28,243 bases of DNA from a virus. This document shows positions 16,208 through 22,816 of this stretch, piece by piece; position 1 is the first letter of the stretch; the number at the start of each line of letters is the position of its first letter. The notes below the pieces were generated by a model. That model worked only from the letters and a program-made list of their open reading frames with translations, had not been told where the DNA came from and ran no database searches. The stretch is taken from positions 1 to 28,243 of IMG/VR virus record IMGVR_UViG_3300037485_000429. One strand, 5' to 3'. Made by a program: the position numbers and the translations under genes.

Positions 16208-16744
16208 TTATATGTCGTTTAATCCATCTAAACTCGCTCCGAAATCTTTGCCAAATGCAGCCACAACTTTCGCCTCGTATTCGTCCCAAATGTTCTCCAT
16301 AGCGTAGTCGAATGCTTTCCATCCTTTGATTCCGTCGCGCCCTATCTTGCGAGCGATTAAGAAAGCCACTTGTCGCTTCAACGCTTCCGTTGACTTCTTA
16401 AATTTGCCGCTTTCTTTGTCGCGTAACTTAATAGGTTTTAATCGCATCCAGTCAAGAATTGCGCTCACGGGTGGCGGTGTTGCTCCTGCTCTGCGTCCAT
16501 TCTCACGCGCTAAAAAATACTGCGACGCTTTGCCTTTTGCAAAGACTGAAATGTTTATCGATTGACCTTTGATTTGTAACCGATAAGCGAGCGACTTTTC
16601 GAGTGTTCCACTTGCAACCGCGTTCGTGTAATTGCGTCCTACCTTTCGCTTCATGCGATAGTCGGAAGCCATCAATTCGACAAAGCGTTTTGCCATGTCG
16701 TTCACAACAGCGAAGAAGTTGGGTGCGCTTTGTTCGTTAGCCAT
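16208..16744 (-). CDS. Neck/tail-completion protein (HK97 gp10-like)
   Basis: A 178-aa basic protein. The order of features is a MANEQSAPNFFAVVNDMAKR helix, the KVGRNYTNAVASGTLEKSL block, and a beta part with INISVFAKGKASQYFLARENGR. A PPVSAILDWMRLK motif, a long basic helix and an acidic end follow. The S/T-G-x-L-x-x-S-L plus F-x-E/R-x-G-R-x-x-G-x-x-P-P pattern is the one I know from minor tail-completion proteins of gp10 type. It joins neck to tail. It overlaps the preceding 42-aa gene by 8 bases. Confidence 0.7.
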   Translation of the reverse strand: MANEQSAPNFFAVVNDMAKRFVELMASDYRMKRKVGRNYTNAVASGTLEKSLAYRLQIKGQSINISVFAKGKASQYFLARENGRRAGATPPPVSAILDWMRLKPIKLRDKESGKFKKSTEALKRQVAFLIARKIGRDGIKGWKAFDYAMENIWDEYEAKVVAAFGKDFGASLDGLNDI

Positions 16745-16865
16745 TTGTTTCTTCGCTTTCTTCTTTAATCTTGTTGAAGAATTGGATCAATGGCAAGCCA
16801 AATTTAACTGGCATTTCTTGAATGAAAGCGTCTAACTGCTTTAAATGTTCCTCTGTTAAGTTCAT
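16737..16865 (-). CDS. Very small protein, 42 aa
   Basis: Starts ATG at 16865 (MNLTEEHLKQLDAFIQEM), one base after the stop of the gene at 16867, and ends at 16737 inside the start of the gp10-like gene. It is one amphipathic helix with a KFGLPLIQFFNKIK core and an acidic, Asn/Gly end. The exact fit into the 122-base gap and overlaps on both sides support it. Function unknown. Confidence 0.55.
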   Translation of the reverse strand: MNLTEEHLKQLDAFIQEMPVKFGLPLIQFFNKIKEESEETNG

Positions 16866-16866
16866 A

Positions 16867-17121
16867 TTAGAAAGTTATAATTGTTACGCCTATTGCGTTT
16901 GCTACGCATTCTGCAACGTACTCGTTATCGAATCCCCACGCTGCGAACTCTTCTTCGGTCAAAGTGTAGTTACCATTCGTTAGAACTGCGCCTTCGTCGG
17001 TCTTTAATTCGTAGTAAGTAGTGCAAGTTGTTGCACTTGTTTCAAAGTTCAAGATTAGAACTGTCATCTCTGTAGCCGTTCCTGCGTTAAGAGGAAAGAC
17101 GATTGGTTGAATTTTAGCCAT
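16867..17121 (-). CDS. Small virion-type protein, 84 aa
   Basis: Starts MAKIQPIVFPLNAGTATEMT. It has alternating hydrophobic strands, LTEEEFAAWGFDNEYVAECV in the second half, and a strand VTIITF at the end. The pattern fits a small beta-sandwich tail component, and small proteins of this look lie beside tail genes in other Bacteroidota phages. It lies 12 bases after the fibre gene stop. Role not determined. Confidence 0.6.
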   Translation of the reverse strand: MAKIQPIVFPLNAGTATEMTVLILNFETSATTCTTYYELKTDEGAVLTNGNYTLTEEEFAAWGFDNEYVAECVANAIGVTIITF

Positions 17122-17133
17122 TGTAATAAATTA

Positions 17134-19161
17134 TTAAAGTGATGTTATTGTTTCCCACGCTGTTGTATAAACGCAAAGCTTATTTAGTGTTGTATCATAA
17201 ACTACTAATCCTGCTGCTGGTGTTGCAATGGCTAACTTTTGTGCGTTAGTCATGCGAGGAGGTAGGAAGCCTTTTGTGGTAGAAGCTACGTCTACTTGCG
17301 CAGATGCGTGAGGAGTAAGATAAGAAGTGTTAAAAGCGCATCCGTTAGGTGCATTAAATCGAATTGAATTACCACTACCCACTTGAATGATTGTAGAAGA
17401 AATATCTATTGAAGCAATTACAGCAGAAGCCATTGTAACTACTTTATCGCTACCGCCATCTTTAACAGTTAACATTGCTGTTCCTACGCTATTGCGTACA
17501 GTAAGTGAGGTGGTTGCAGAGGTGCTTCCTGTTCCCGTCACCCTCGCCGTTCCATTCACATCTAACTTGTACCCTGCGTCTGTTGTTGTGCCGATGCCGA
17601 AGTTTCCTGTGCTATGAAATCTTGCCCATTCAGTTGCTGCTGCTATACCACAAATTCTAAAACCGCCCGTAATTGCTCTTAATTGAGATGTTACAGCATT
17701 ATCTCTTTGAAATTGGATAAATGATTCATCTCCATTTCTGTTTAAGAATATACCACCGCTTGTTGTTAATGAATTTGCAAAAGCAGTTCCACTTACTTCT
17801 AATTTAAAAGAAGGCGTAGCCGTACCAATCCCTAACCTATTGTTGGTATCGTCAAAAAATAAGTTAGCGTTGTCCTGCGCTATCGTTGTTCCATTGCTAA
17901 ATAGAACGCTTCCGCTTGTTAAGGTAGGAAGGTTGAATGTTCCAACAGATAAATTACCGCTACCTAAAAGCGAATTGCTATTGACAGTCTTAATATTTGT
18001 TCCGCTAACAAGAGTCGCTTGTTTACTGCTATCTAAATGTTCAAGTGCATCATCTGCGTTCGTGCCTGTTACAGTTGAATCGTTTTGTACTTGCGATGTC
18101 TTGAGCTTGCTGTGCTGCCATTGAAATGGCTGCGGGCCTAATGGAGTAGAAACATAAACCCAAGTATCGTCAACCGCAGGCGCACCGCTTTGGAAATCTA
18201 CTCCATGAACGCGATGTACCGTTGGGTTTGGATAAGTGCCTGTAAGGTCTCCACCCGCTGCGCCACTTGGAGGAAGTGATGTAGGTATTGTTGGCTTGTT
18301 TAATATCTCAGCTACTCCGCTAACTGCATTCCAATCTGAATTAACTTGCGCTGCTGGAATAGTTGGAAGGTTGTCTAAATCGTTGTAGTTGTTGCTGAAA
18401 CCAACCGCGCTTATGCTCGTTATGTCAGCCTTCAAAAGTATTTCTTCTTCGAGTGCGTCAATGGCTGCTTCAATGTCAATAATCGTTTGACAATCTCCAA
18501 TCGTTTCACACGTCAAACCGATGTTGTCCGTTGTCAAATACCAACCGCGCACACCTTCGTCGTCCGTTCCGTAGTAATAATTCGGCGAAGGTTCTGCTTC
18601 GTCATTCACTAACGACACGTTGCCGTTTCCGTCGCGTACTATTGAATCAATGAAGGTCAAGATTGAACCTGTACCACCTGTTGAACTTTCGAACATATCG
18701 TTCCATTCGGCGGGTATGCTGCAAGCATCCCAATAGTAGGGAACGAGTAACTCTAAACTAACCGTCCAACCCGTTAGCGTGTTGTGGAATTCTTCAAGGA
18801 AGGGTTCAAGACTTACATTTTGCACCGTGATTAAGTCACCAAATAACATTCGGTGGTTCGTAATCTCGGCAACTAAATCTTCTGCAATTCTTTGAAGGTC
18901 TGAAAGGACTTCCTTTTGAAACTCAACCTTGTCGTCTTTATCTCTCGGAAGATCCGCAAGGACAATCTGAAAAGAGAATGTCTTTGTTCCTTTCGCGTAA
19001 GTAACGTTAGACGGAACAACGTGCATGAATGGATATTCGGTAAACTTCTCAAGGTCAGCCGTGTCAATCTGACCGTGTGAAAAGGTCTTGAGAATAAAGT
19101 GTCCAGAAGCAAATGCTTTGAACCTATCTATAAGCGCGTTGTAGCTTTGTACGTTCGACAT
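17134..19161 (-). CDS. Fusion of tail-terminator-like domain with tail fibre region
   Basis: 675 aa. Residues 1-155 form a compact domain (NALIDRFKAFASGHFILKT, EKFTEYPFMHVVPSN, EPFLEEFHNTLTGWTVSLEL) like tail-terminator/completion proteins. After an Asp/Glu-rich linker, the chain is a typical fibre: a coiled coil near 230, then GDLTGTYPNPTV near 300. Repeated NRLGIGTATPSFKLEVSG and GNFGIGTTTDAGYKLDVNG units follow. The end, TKGFLPPRMTNAQKLAIATP onward, is common at C-termini of Bacteroidota phage fibres. The start codon overlaps the frameshifted chaperone reading frame by 38 bases. Host recognition is likely for the C-terminal part. Joining of a neck or tail-end domain to a fibre is unusual. 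Confidence 0.8.
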   Translation of the reverse strand: MSNVQSYNALIDRFKAFASGHFILKTFSHGQIDTADLEKFTEYPFMHVVPSNVTYAKGTKTFSFQIVLADLPRDKDDKVEFQKEVLSDLQRIAEDLVAEITNHRMLFGDLITVQNVSLEPFLEEFHNTLTGWTVSLELLVPYYWDACSIPAEWNDMFESSTGGTGSILTFIDSIVRDGNGNVSLVNDEAEPSPNYYYGTDDEGVRGWYLTTDNIGLTCETIGDCQTIIDIEAAIDALEEEILLKADITSISAVGFSNNYNDLDNLPTIPAAQVNSDWNAVSGVAEILNKPTIPTSLPPSGAAGGDLTGTYPNPTVHRVHGVDFQSGAPAVDDTWVYVSTPLGPQPFQWQHSKLKTSQVQNDSTVTGTNADDALEHLDSSKQATLVSGTNIKTVNSNSLLGSGNLSVGTFNLPTLTSGSVLFSNGTTIAQDNANLFFDDTNNRLGIGTATPSFKLEVSGTAFANSLTTSGGIFLNRNGDESFIQFQRDNAVTSQLRAITGGFRICGIAAATEWARFHSTGNFGIGTTTDAGYKLDVNGTARVTGTGSTSATTSLTVRNSVGTAMLTVKDGGSDKVVTMASAVIASIDISSTIIQVGSGNSIRFNAPNGCAFNTSYLTPHASAQVDVASTTKGFLPPRMTNAQKLAIATPAAGLVVYDTTLNKLCVYTTAWETITSL

Positions 19162-19881
19162 AATTGTAGTCTATTAGGTAAGTCATATATGTAAATATCT
19201 CCCAGGCACTTTTTTCCGTAATTGCGTCCAATTTAGTTATGTCGCGCCCGCACGCTTCCATAAATAAGTGATACCAACCATAGCGACCGAGTACTTGGTT
19301 TAGTCCTTCGCGGTCGTCAATTCCTGCATCTCCTTCGTCAACTTCTGAACCTCGTTCTCCAAATAATCGAGCGAAGTGTTGCTTAGTTCGTTGAGCAAAG
19401 TCGAAAAAAAAAGCAGCGCACCGTTGAATTGTTCGAGTGTCATTTGTTCAACGTAGTCTTGAACCTGCTCGCGTGATGCCTTGTTGTGTGGAACAATCGT
19501 GTACTTCTGACCAACTCGCTTGTCAATAGGTCGGTAAAGCGTTCCCATTATCTTTACCATGTTCGCAGCAACGTCGGCAGCCCACGTTGAAATGTCCGCG
19601 TACTCACCCATACTGATTGAGTAGAGGTCAGGAATAAACCCGAAGTCTTTGTCTTTGATTGTGATTGTCTCGAAGAACTTCGCGCTCTCGTTAGCGAGTG
19701 TATCTTCAAACGCGCCGAGTAGTGTCGGCAAATGTTGGAAGGGAATCTGCTCCGCTTGTTCTTTCAGTAGGTTACTGATTGAAACCAACTTGTCGATGTC
19801 GTTCTTCGCCGCGTGGTAGTCAACGTATTGCTTGACGCTGATGCTTGCGTAGTCAGCAGGTATACTTACTTTGATGCTCAT
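19124..19881 (-). CDS. Tail assembly chaperone, long form by -1 frameshift (GT-like)
   Basis: The reading frame of the chaperone gene contains CTT-TTT-TTT-TCG at 19413-19402, with nine T in a row. A -1 slip on T-TTT-TTT joins codon 159 to an open frame of 93 codons that ends TAG at 19126-19124, giving about 252 aa. The added part holds GLNQVLGRYGWYHLFMEACG and DITKLDAITEKSAWEIFTYM, a block I know as a separate conserved segment in tail chaperones of related phages. The frame has no good start of its own and is open back past the slip site. It overlaps the fibre gene start by 38 bases. The arrangement parallels lambda G/GT, which also lies before tail genes. Confidence 0.7.
19300..19881 (-). 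CDS. Tail assembly chaperone, short form (G-like)
   Basis: 193 aa from the ATG at 19881 (MSIKVSIPADYASISVKQYV); a reading from 19974 would add 31 residues rich in Thr/Gln that overlap the preceding gene. The protein is mainly helical, with SAKFFETITIKDKDFGFIPD mid-way and a YVEQMTLEQFNGALLFFSTL stretch over the slip site. It ends in a coiled coil EVQKLTKEMQELTTAKD. In siphoviruses this protein and its frameshifted longer form coat the tape measure during tail assembly. It is placed before the tail genes in transcription order, as expected. Confidence 0.75.
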   Translation of the reverse strand: MSIKVSIPADYASISVKQYVDYHAAKNDIDKLVSISNLLKEQAEQIPFQHLPTLLGAFEDTLANESAKFFETITIKDKDFGFIPDLYSISMGEYADISTWAADVAANMVKIMGTLYRPIDKRVGQKYTIVPHNKASREQVQDYVEQMTLEQFNGALLFFSTLLNELSNTSLDYLENEVQKLTKEMQELTTAKD

Positions 19882-19891
19882 ATTATTTTGT

Positions 19892-20047
19892 TTAAGATCC
19901 GCAATATAGACAACCTTCGTCGTCGTCGTCGATTGTGTTTGCTTCGTTGTATATTCTGATTGCTTCCATTTCAACTTGTTCTTTCGTCCAGTCTGGATTG
20001 AACACGCTTATCTGTGATTTGAGAAAGTTTAATTTGTTTTCACTCAT
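19892..20047 (-). CDS. Small protein with C-terminal CxxC pair, 51 aa
   Basis: Starts ATG at 20047 (MSENKLNFLKSQISVFNPDW), three bases after the preceding stop, and ends at 19892, 10 bases before the chaperone start. It has a helix WTKEQVEMEAIRIYNEANT, then four Asp in a row and a CLYCGS end. One Cys pair alone could bind half a metal site, so a dimer or a partner would be needed. Tight packing into the operon is the main evidence. It may help the tail chaperone that follows. Confidence 0.6.
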   Translation of the reverse strand: MSENKLNFLKSQISVFNPDWTKEQVEMEAIRIYNEANTIDDDDEGCLYCGS

Positions 20048-20050
20048 TTG

Positions 20051-20296
20051 TTATACGATTAAATCTTCGACGTTAATTTGATGTTCGTCAAGTAGTTCAC
20101 GAATGTATTTAAATACTTCTTCGATGCCTTCCTGATACGCGCCTTCTTGTCGTTCGTTGTACTTAGTGAACTTGCGGTAACCGTTCATGTCGAGTTCCCA
20201 CAACGCCATCGCCATATCGAGAGCCTTCGTTGCGCGGTTGAACTCCATACGATCGTCTGAATCGGAAAGGTCAAATGTCAATGTTGCCGTGCTCAT
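20051..20296 (-). CDS. Conserved-type small phage protein, 81 aa
   Basis: Starts MSTATLTFDLSDSDDRMEFN, a strand followed by an acidic turn, then helices (ATKALDMAMALWELDMNGYR). It ends in an acidic helix YIRELLDEHQINVEDLIV. I have seen proteins of this plan (short strand LTFDL, then D-x-x-E/M-F and a WELD helix) beside methyltransferase and terminase genes in other phages of Bacteroidota, without known function. It overlaps the upstream gene by ATGA. Confidence 0.65.
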   Translation of the reverse strand: MSTATLTFDLSDSDDRMEFNRATKALDMAMALWELDMNGYRKFTKYNERQEGAYQEGIEEVFKYIRELLDEHQINVEDLIV

Positions 20297-20571
20297 AACT
20301 TGTCATTGATTATTATTTGTACTGGAGCGTCGCTGTCGCCTGCGTGAACCGTTCGCGCTTGTTTAGGTTTGAAGTATTCAAGCATTGCAAGGTAGTGGTG
20401 AAGGTAATCTTCGTCGTCCATTGAATGAAGAACACTCATTGCACGTTCCGCTCCTTGCGTCACCACATAGTCGCCTAACTGATTCCACATTTCGGTCTTC
20501 TTACTTAGTGCGCCTTTAGGCTTCAAACCACCGTGCCCTTTCTTCAATCGTCCGTGTTCGTCTCTTTCCAT
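20293..20571 (-). CDS. Possible terminase small subunit or packaging-associated protein
   Basis: Read from the ATG at 20571 (92 aa, MERDEHGRLKKGHGGLKPKG); an in-frame TTG at 20580 is less likely. The basic Gly/Lys-rich start KPKGALSKKTEMWNQLGDYV, then a helical EGA-type block (TQGAERAMSVLHSMDDEDY) and YLAMLEYFKPKQARTV, resembles small DNA-binding terminase-like proteins that often precede packaging genes. It sits near the head of the late operon but far from terL, so the role is an inference. It overlaps the next gene by ATGA. Confidence 0.5.
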   Translation of the reverse strand: MERDEHGRLKKGHGGLKPKGALSKKTEMWNQLGDYVVTQGAERAMSVLHSMDDEDYLHHYLAMLEYFKPKQARTVHAGDSDAPVQIIINDKL

Positions 20572-20612
20572 ATCTGACAATAATTTATTGTGCTAAAATG
20601 TAAATATAAAAA

Positions 20613-20966
20613 CTATGTCAGTTTACCTTTGAAATGGTTGATAACTTGTTCCATTTTACTATCGTAGTATTTAGAGAATGTGTTGAACCCTTCGTTGTCT
20701 TGTTTGAAACAAATAAACATAACACCCCTCAATCGTTGTGACGGCTTCTTGAGCGTATCTTCTAACTCACTCTTTAGACTTTCTACCACTTCCAGTTCTT
20801 CACGCTTAAAGTCCTCGTCTTTGAAAGCGAGATAACCGAACTGATTTGCTATTGTAAATAGTTCACTCGCTTGATTAGGTGTAAGTTCATTCGTTCCAAA
20901 GGTCAACTTTAACGTTTTGTCCTTTCGCGTAGTAACGGCTTCAAGTTGCGCGGGTATGATTATCAT
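20613..20966 (-). CDS. Conserved hypothetical protein, 117 aa
   Basis: Starts with a hydrophobic MIIIPAQLEAVTTRKDKTLK, then LTFGTNELTPNQASELFTIA, and ends in basic helices (KKPSQRLRGVMFICFKQDNE and MEQVINHFKGKLT). It is mixed alpha/beta with no enzyme motif. The strand-turn pattern at the start, where a Lys-rich TLKLTF strand follows a short strand, is common in Bacteroidota phage proteins near recombination or replication genes, but that is weak. It overlaps the methyltransferase gene by ATGA, so the two are co-translated. Confidence 0.6.
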   Translation of the reverse strand: MIIIPAQLEAVTTRKDKTLKLTFGTNELTPNQASELFTIANQFGYLAFKDEDFKREELEVVESLKSELEDTLKKPSQRLRGVMFICFKQDNEGFNTFSKYYDSKMEQVINHFKGKLT

Positions 20967-21616
20967 TGAAACATTTTTATTTGTGCGGTGTGGTTGTTTA
21001 TTCGTTGCATAGCTTTCTCAAAATATTCTTTGTCTAACTCACAGGCTGTTAAGTCAAAGTTGTAATCATGGCACGCTATCGCTATTGAGCCACTACCTAA
21101 ATGAGTGTCGAGTATCTTATCGCCTTCCTTCGCATAATTTTCTAAAAGCCATTTGTAAAGCGCAGCAGGTTTTTGTGTTGGGTGTATTCGGTGTTCTTTG
21201 TTTTTCATATCTCCCTGCCAATATCCAGACCACAAAAACTTAAATTTTTTCAATCCTTTTTTGAAAGAGGTATAAGCTAGTTCACATGAAGAAAAATCAT
21301 TTTCACTATCCATTTTGTCCCATACAATCCAACCGCTACTATTTGCGTTTGGTATGTTTTCTATAAAATGATTAGCACCCCAAATAATTTGATTTTTTGA
21401 AACACGAATAAGTTCATTAAAATAATCTTTTGAAGCAGGTAAACTATCCCATTTTTTAGCAGTGTACATTGTAGCTTTAGCATTTGAACCTCGTGAGTGG
21501 TTCTTTGCTCCGTCTTCACCAATTCCATAAGGTGGATCAACTATTGCAAGGTCGAAGTGTTTATCTGGATACCTTGACATTAAGTCCATGTTGTCCTCGT
21601 TAGTTATTGTAAGCAT
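20963..21616 (-). CDS. DNA methyltransferase, beta class (N6-adenine or N4-cytosine)
   Basis: Transfers a methyl group from S-adenosylmethionine to an exocyclic amine of a base in DNA. It has 217 aa. The catalytic motif DPPY lies at 27-30 (LAIVDPPYGIGED) and the cofactor motif near the C-terminus (LDTHLGSGS, 169-177) just after HPTQKP (145-150). Catalytic first and cofactor last is the beta order. No restriction enzyme is next to it, so it is an orphan, likely used against host restriction or in regulation. It is the first gene of the long minus-strand operon. Part of its middle (about 21240-21500) is more AT-rich than the rest. Confidence 0.9.
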   Translation of the reverse strand: MLTITNEDNMDLMSRYPDKHFDLAIVDPPYGIGEDGAKNHSRGSNAKATMYTAKKWDSLPASKDYFNELIRVSKNQIIWGANHFIENIPNANSSGWIVWDKMDSENDFSSCELAYTSFKKGLKKFKFLWSGYWQGDMKNKEHRIHPTQKPAALYKWLLENYAKEGDKILDTHLGSGSIAIACHDYNFDLTACELDKEYFEKAMQRINNHTAQIKMFQ

Positions 21617-21620
21617 ATGC

Positions 21621-21651
21621 TAAAGATACGAAATGAATTATTAACATTCAA
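21621..21651 (-). promoter_or_regulatory. Weak promoter candidate for the late operon
   Basis: On the minus strand TTG (21651-21649), a 20-base spacer, then TATCTTTA (21628-21621), an imperfect -7 box. It would start transcription at about the ATG of the methyltransferase, so either the message is almost leaderless or the real promoter is elsewhere. Confidence 0.25.
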
Positions 21652-21671
21652 TAGTTGTTGAAATCTATTTC

Positions 21672-21701
21672 TTGAAACAAGATGATTGTTTTTTATATTT
21701 G
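21672..21701 (+). promoter_or_regulatory. Bacteroidota-type promoter before the structured RNA
   Basis: TTG at 21672-21674, exactly 19 bases, then TATATTTG at 21694-21701, a perfect match to TAnnTTTG. The upstream box is embedded in a small dyad TCTTG-AAA-CAAGA (21670-21682), which could be an operator. Transcription should begin near 21705, the first base of the pseudoknot stem. The same box pair and spacing occurs at 23744. Confidence 0.7.
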
Positions 21702-21704
21702 AAT

Positions 21705-22140
21705 ACTCGTTAATCTCAAAGCATTGCCCCAAGCATTGTGCTGTTATTAAGTTAACGAGTACGGTGTGCGGGGCAACTTCTTTTTAGATAAGTGAGGAAT
21801 GGTCTTGTCCACATTCAACCCATACCAACGATGTGTGAAGTTGGTGAATGAACGTGATAATTAGAAGGAAGGTTATTTGTAGTGGTAGGAAATGACATTG
21901 AGTATCATTTTTGAGATTATACAATTAACCAGTAACAACAGTTATAAATAATCCATGCAACGCAGAGGTGCGACATGGGGGTGAAACTTGACATAGTTAA
22001 CTGATTGCCTGTAACCCATGCAGGATCTTCTGAATTATGAGTAACTACTAAACACTATTAAGTAGTAGTTAAAAGGAATACTGATAAGGCATAAATGCGA
22101 GTTTAATGTCTTTTCACCCATAAACCTTTCTATGTCCACT
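21705..22140 (+). ncRNA. Large structured noncoding RNA or leader (unclassified)
   Basis: There is no credible reading frame longer than about 21 codons here. Helices read by eye on the plus strand: P1 TACTCGTTAA/TTAACGAGTA (21704-21713 with 21752-21761). P2 TTGCCCC/GGGGCAA (21724-21730 with 21770-21776), which crosses P1 and makes a pseudoknot. P3 CATTC/GAATG and ACCAAC/GTTGGT (21812-21850). P4 GGTTA/TAACC (21871-21875 with 21926-21930), holding AAATGA/TCATTT. P5 TAAC-AACA-GTTA at 21933. P6 CCATG/CATGG with inner CGCA/TGCG (21953-21978). P7 GGGTGAAA/TTTCACCC plus GACAT/ATGTC (21979-21994 with 22106-22119). Inside P7 are TGCCT/AGGCA, and P9 AACTACTA/TAGTAGTT (22043-22070). P7 starts on the base after P6 ends. 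No terminator is seen before the gene at 22152. It may be a free RNA or a long leader of that gene. Confidence 0.65.
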
Positions 22141-22151
22141 AATTAAAATAT

Positions 22152-22379
22152 ATGAGTAAAATAAACAAGAAAGCAAAGCAAGAAATGTTCATTCAATTGC
22201 TTACTAACTACAAGACAAACAATGTTATTACTTGGCATCACTTCCAACATGGTCACTTTCGCGTTTTCACGCCGAATAAGACAATAGATTTCTTTTTGAG
22301 TGGTATGCGTTGGCACGACGTCAATAACAACCTGAGAGGGGACGTATCGAGTTTACAAGACTTTCACTTGCATCTTTAA
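22152..22379 (+). CDS. Small His-rich protein, 75 aa, downstream of the structured RNA
   Basis: Starts MSKINKKAKQEMFIQLLTNY and continues with a block rich in His and aromatic residues (VITWHHFQHGHFRVFTPNKT, then IDFFLSGMRWHDV). It ends RGDVSSLQDFHLHL. The strand-rich middle with F-R-V and D-F-F resembles small conserved phage proteins of unknown role. It is the only gene after the structured RNA on this strand, and its 3' end touches the convergent Cys-rich gene (4-base overlap). If the RNA is a leader, this is the gene it would control. Confidence 0.65.
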   Translation: MSKINKKAKQEMFIQLLTNYKTNNVITWHHFQHGHFRVFTPNKTIDFFLSGMRWHDVNNNLRGDVSSLQDFHLHL

Positions 22380-22816
22380 TCAATGCTCACATCAACATCC
22401 TTCATTGATTCAAGAAAGCTATTGATGTCTTTCTTCACGCAAGGTGGACATGTAGAACGCTCGTTGAACGCTCCTGTAGCTTTGTCTTTGAACGAATAGA
22501 ACTTCAACATATCATTTTGTTCCAAACGTCCTTGCGCCTTCATATCAAGCAAGAATCGTTTGAACTCTATTTGTTCCTCAACTGAAAGAACACCGTCCCA
22601 TTTTGACGCGGGGCAAGAAGCGAAGGCGAGTTTTGCTTTAACTGGCATGACGCACCCGCACAACTTAATCGTCTTGCGACGGAATAGGACTTCGGTGGTT
22701 TCTACTTCGTCACCTACTATTAAAGTTCCGCATGACTGCGTTGAAGGTTCGAAGAATTTACACGCTCGACAAATGTCAAGACGTCTTTTGTACTCATTGT
22801 GTTTTGCGAATAACAT
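22376..22816 (-). CDS. Cys-rich protein, likely zinc-binding, 146 aa
   Basis: The first half holds Cys residues in pairs: CRACKFF at about 16-19, then a Cys in QSCGTL, CGC at about 53-55, and a Cys in FASCP. A later CPPC lies near 123-126. Four or more Cys in the first 70 residues suggest a zinc-ribbon-like fold. The remaining part is helical (VEEQIEFKRFLLDMKAQGRL). It is last in a three-gene operon after the nuclease and sigma-like genes and overlaps the latter by 23 bases. Proteins of this plan follow sigma-like genes in Bacteroidota phages, but the function is unknown. Confidence 0.7.
   Translation of the reverse strand: MLFAKHNEYKRRLDICRACKFFEPSTQSCGTLIVGDEVETTEVLFRRKTIKLCGCVMPVKAKLAFASCPASKWDGVLSVEEQIEFKRFLLDMKAQGRLEQNDMLKFYSFKDKATGAFNERSTCPPCVKKDINSFLESMKDVDVSID

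Noticed and set aside
21801-21960. Short frames of about 19-21 codons in the gene-free region
   Set aside because: Too short, no A-rich leaders, and overlapping stable helices; a noncoding RNA explains the sequence better.
21617-22151. Group I or group II intron
   Set aside because: It does not interrupt a gene, and no domain V-like hairpin or group I core motif was seen.
22378-22410. Perfect 8-bp inverted repeat AATCAATG/CATTGATT at the end of the Cys-rich gene
   Set aside because: Long 17-base loop and no T run on either side, so it is a poor terminator; it may be chance in coding sequence.
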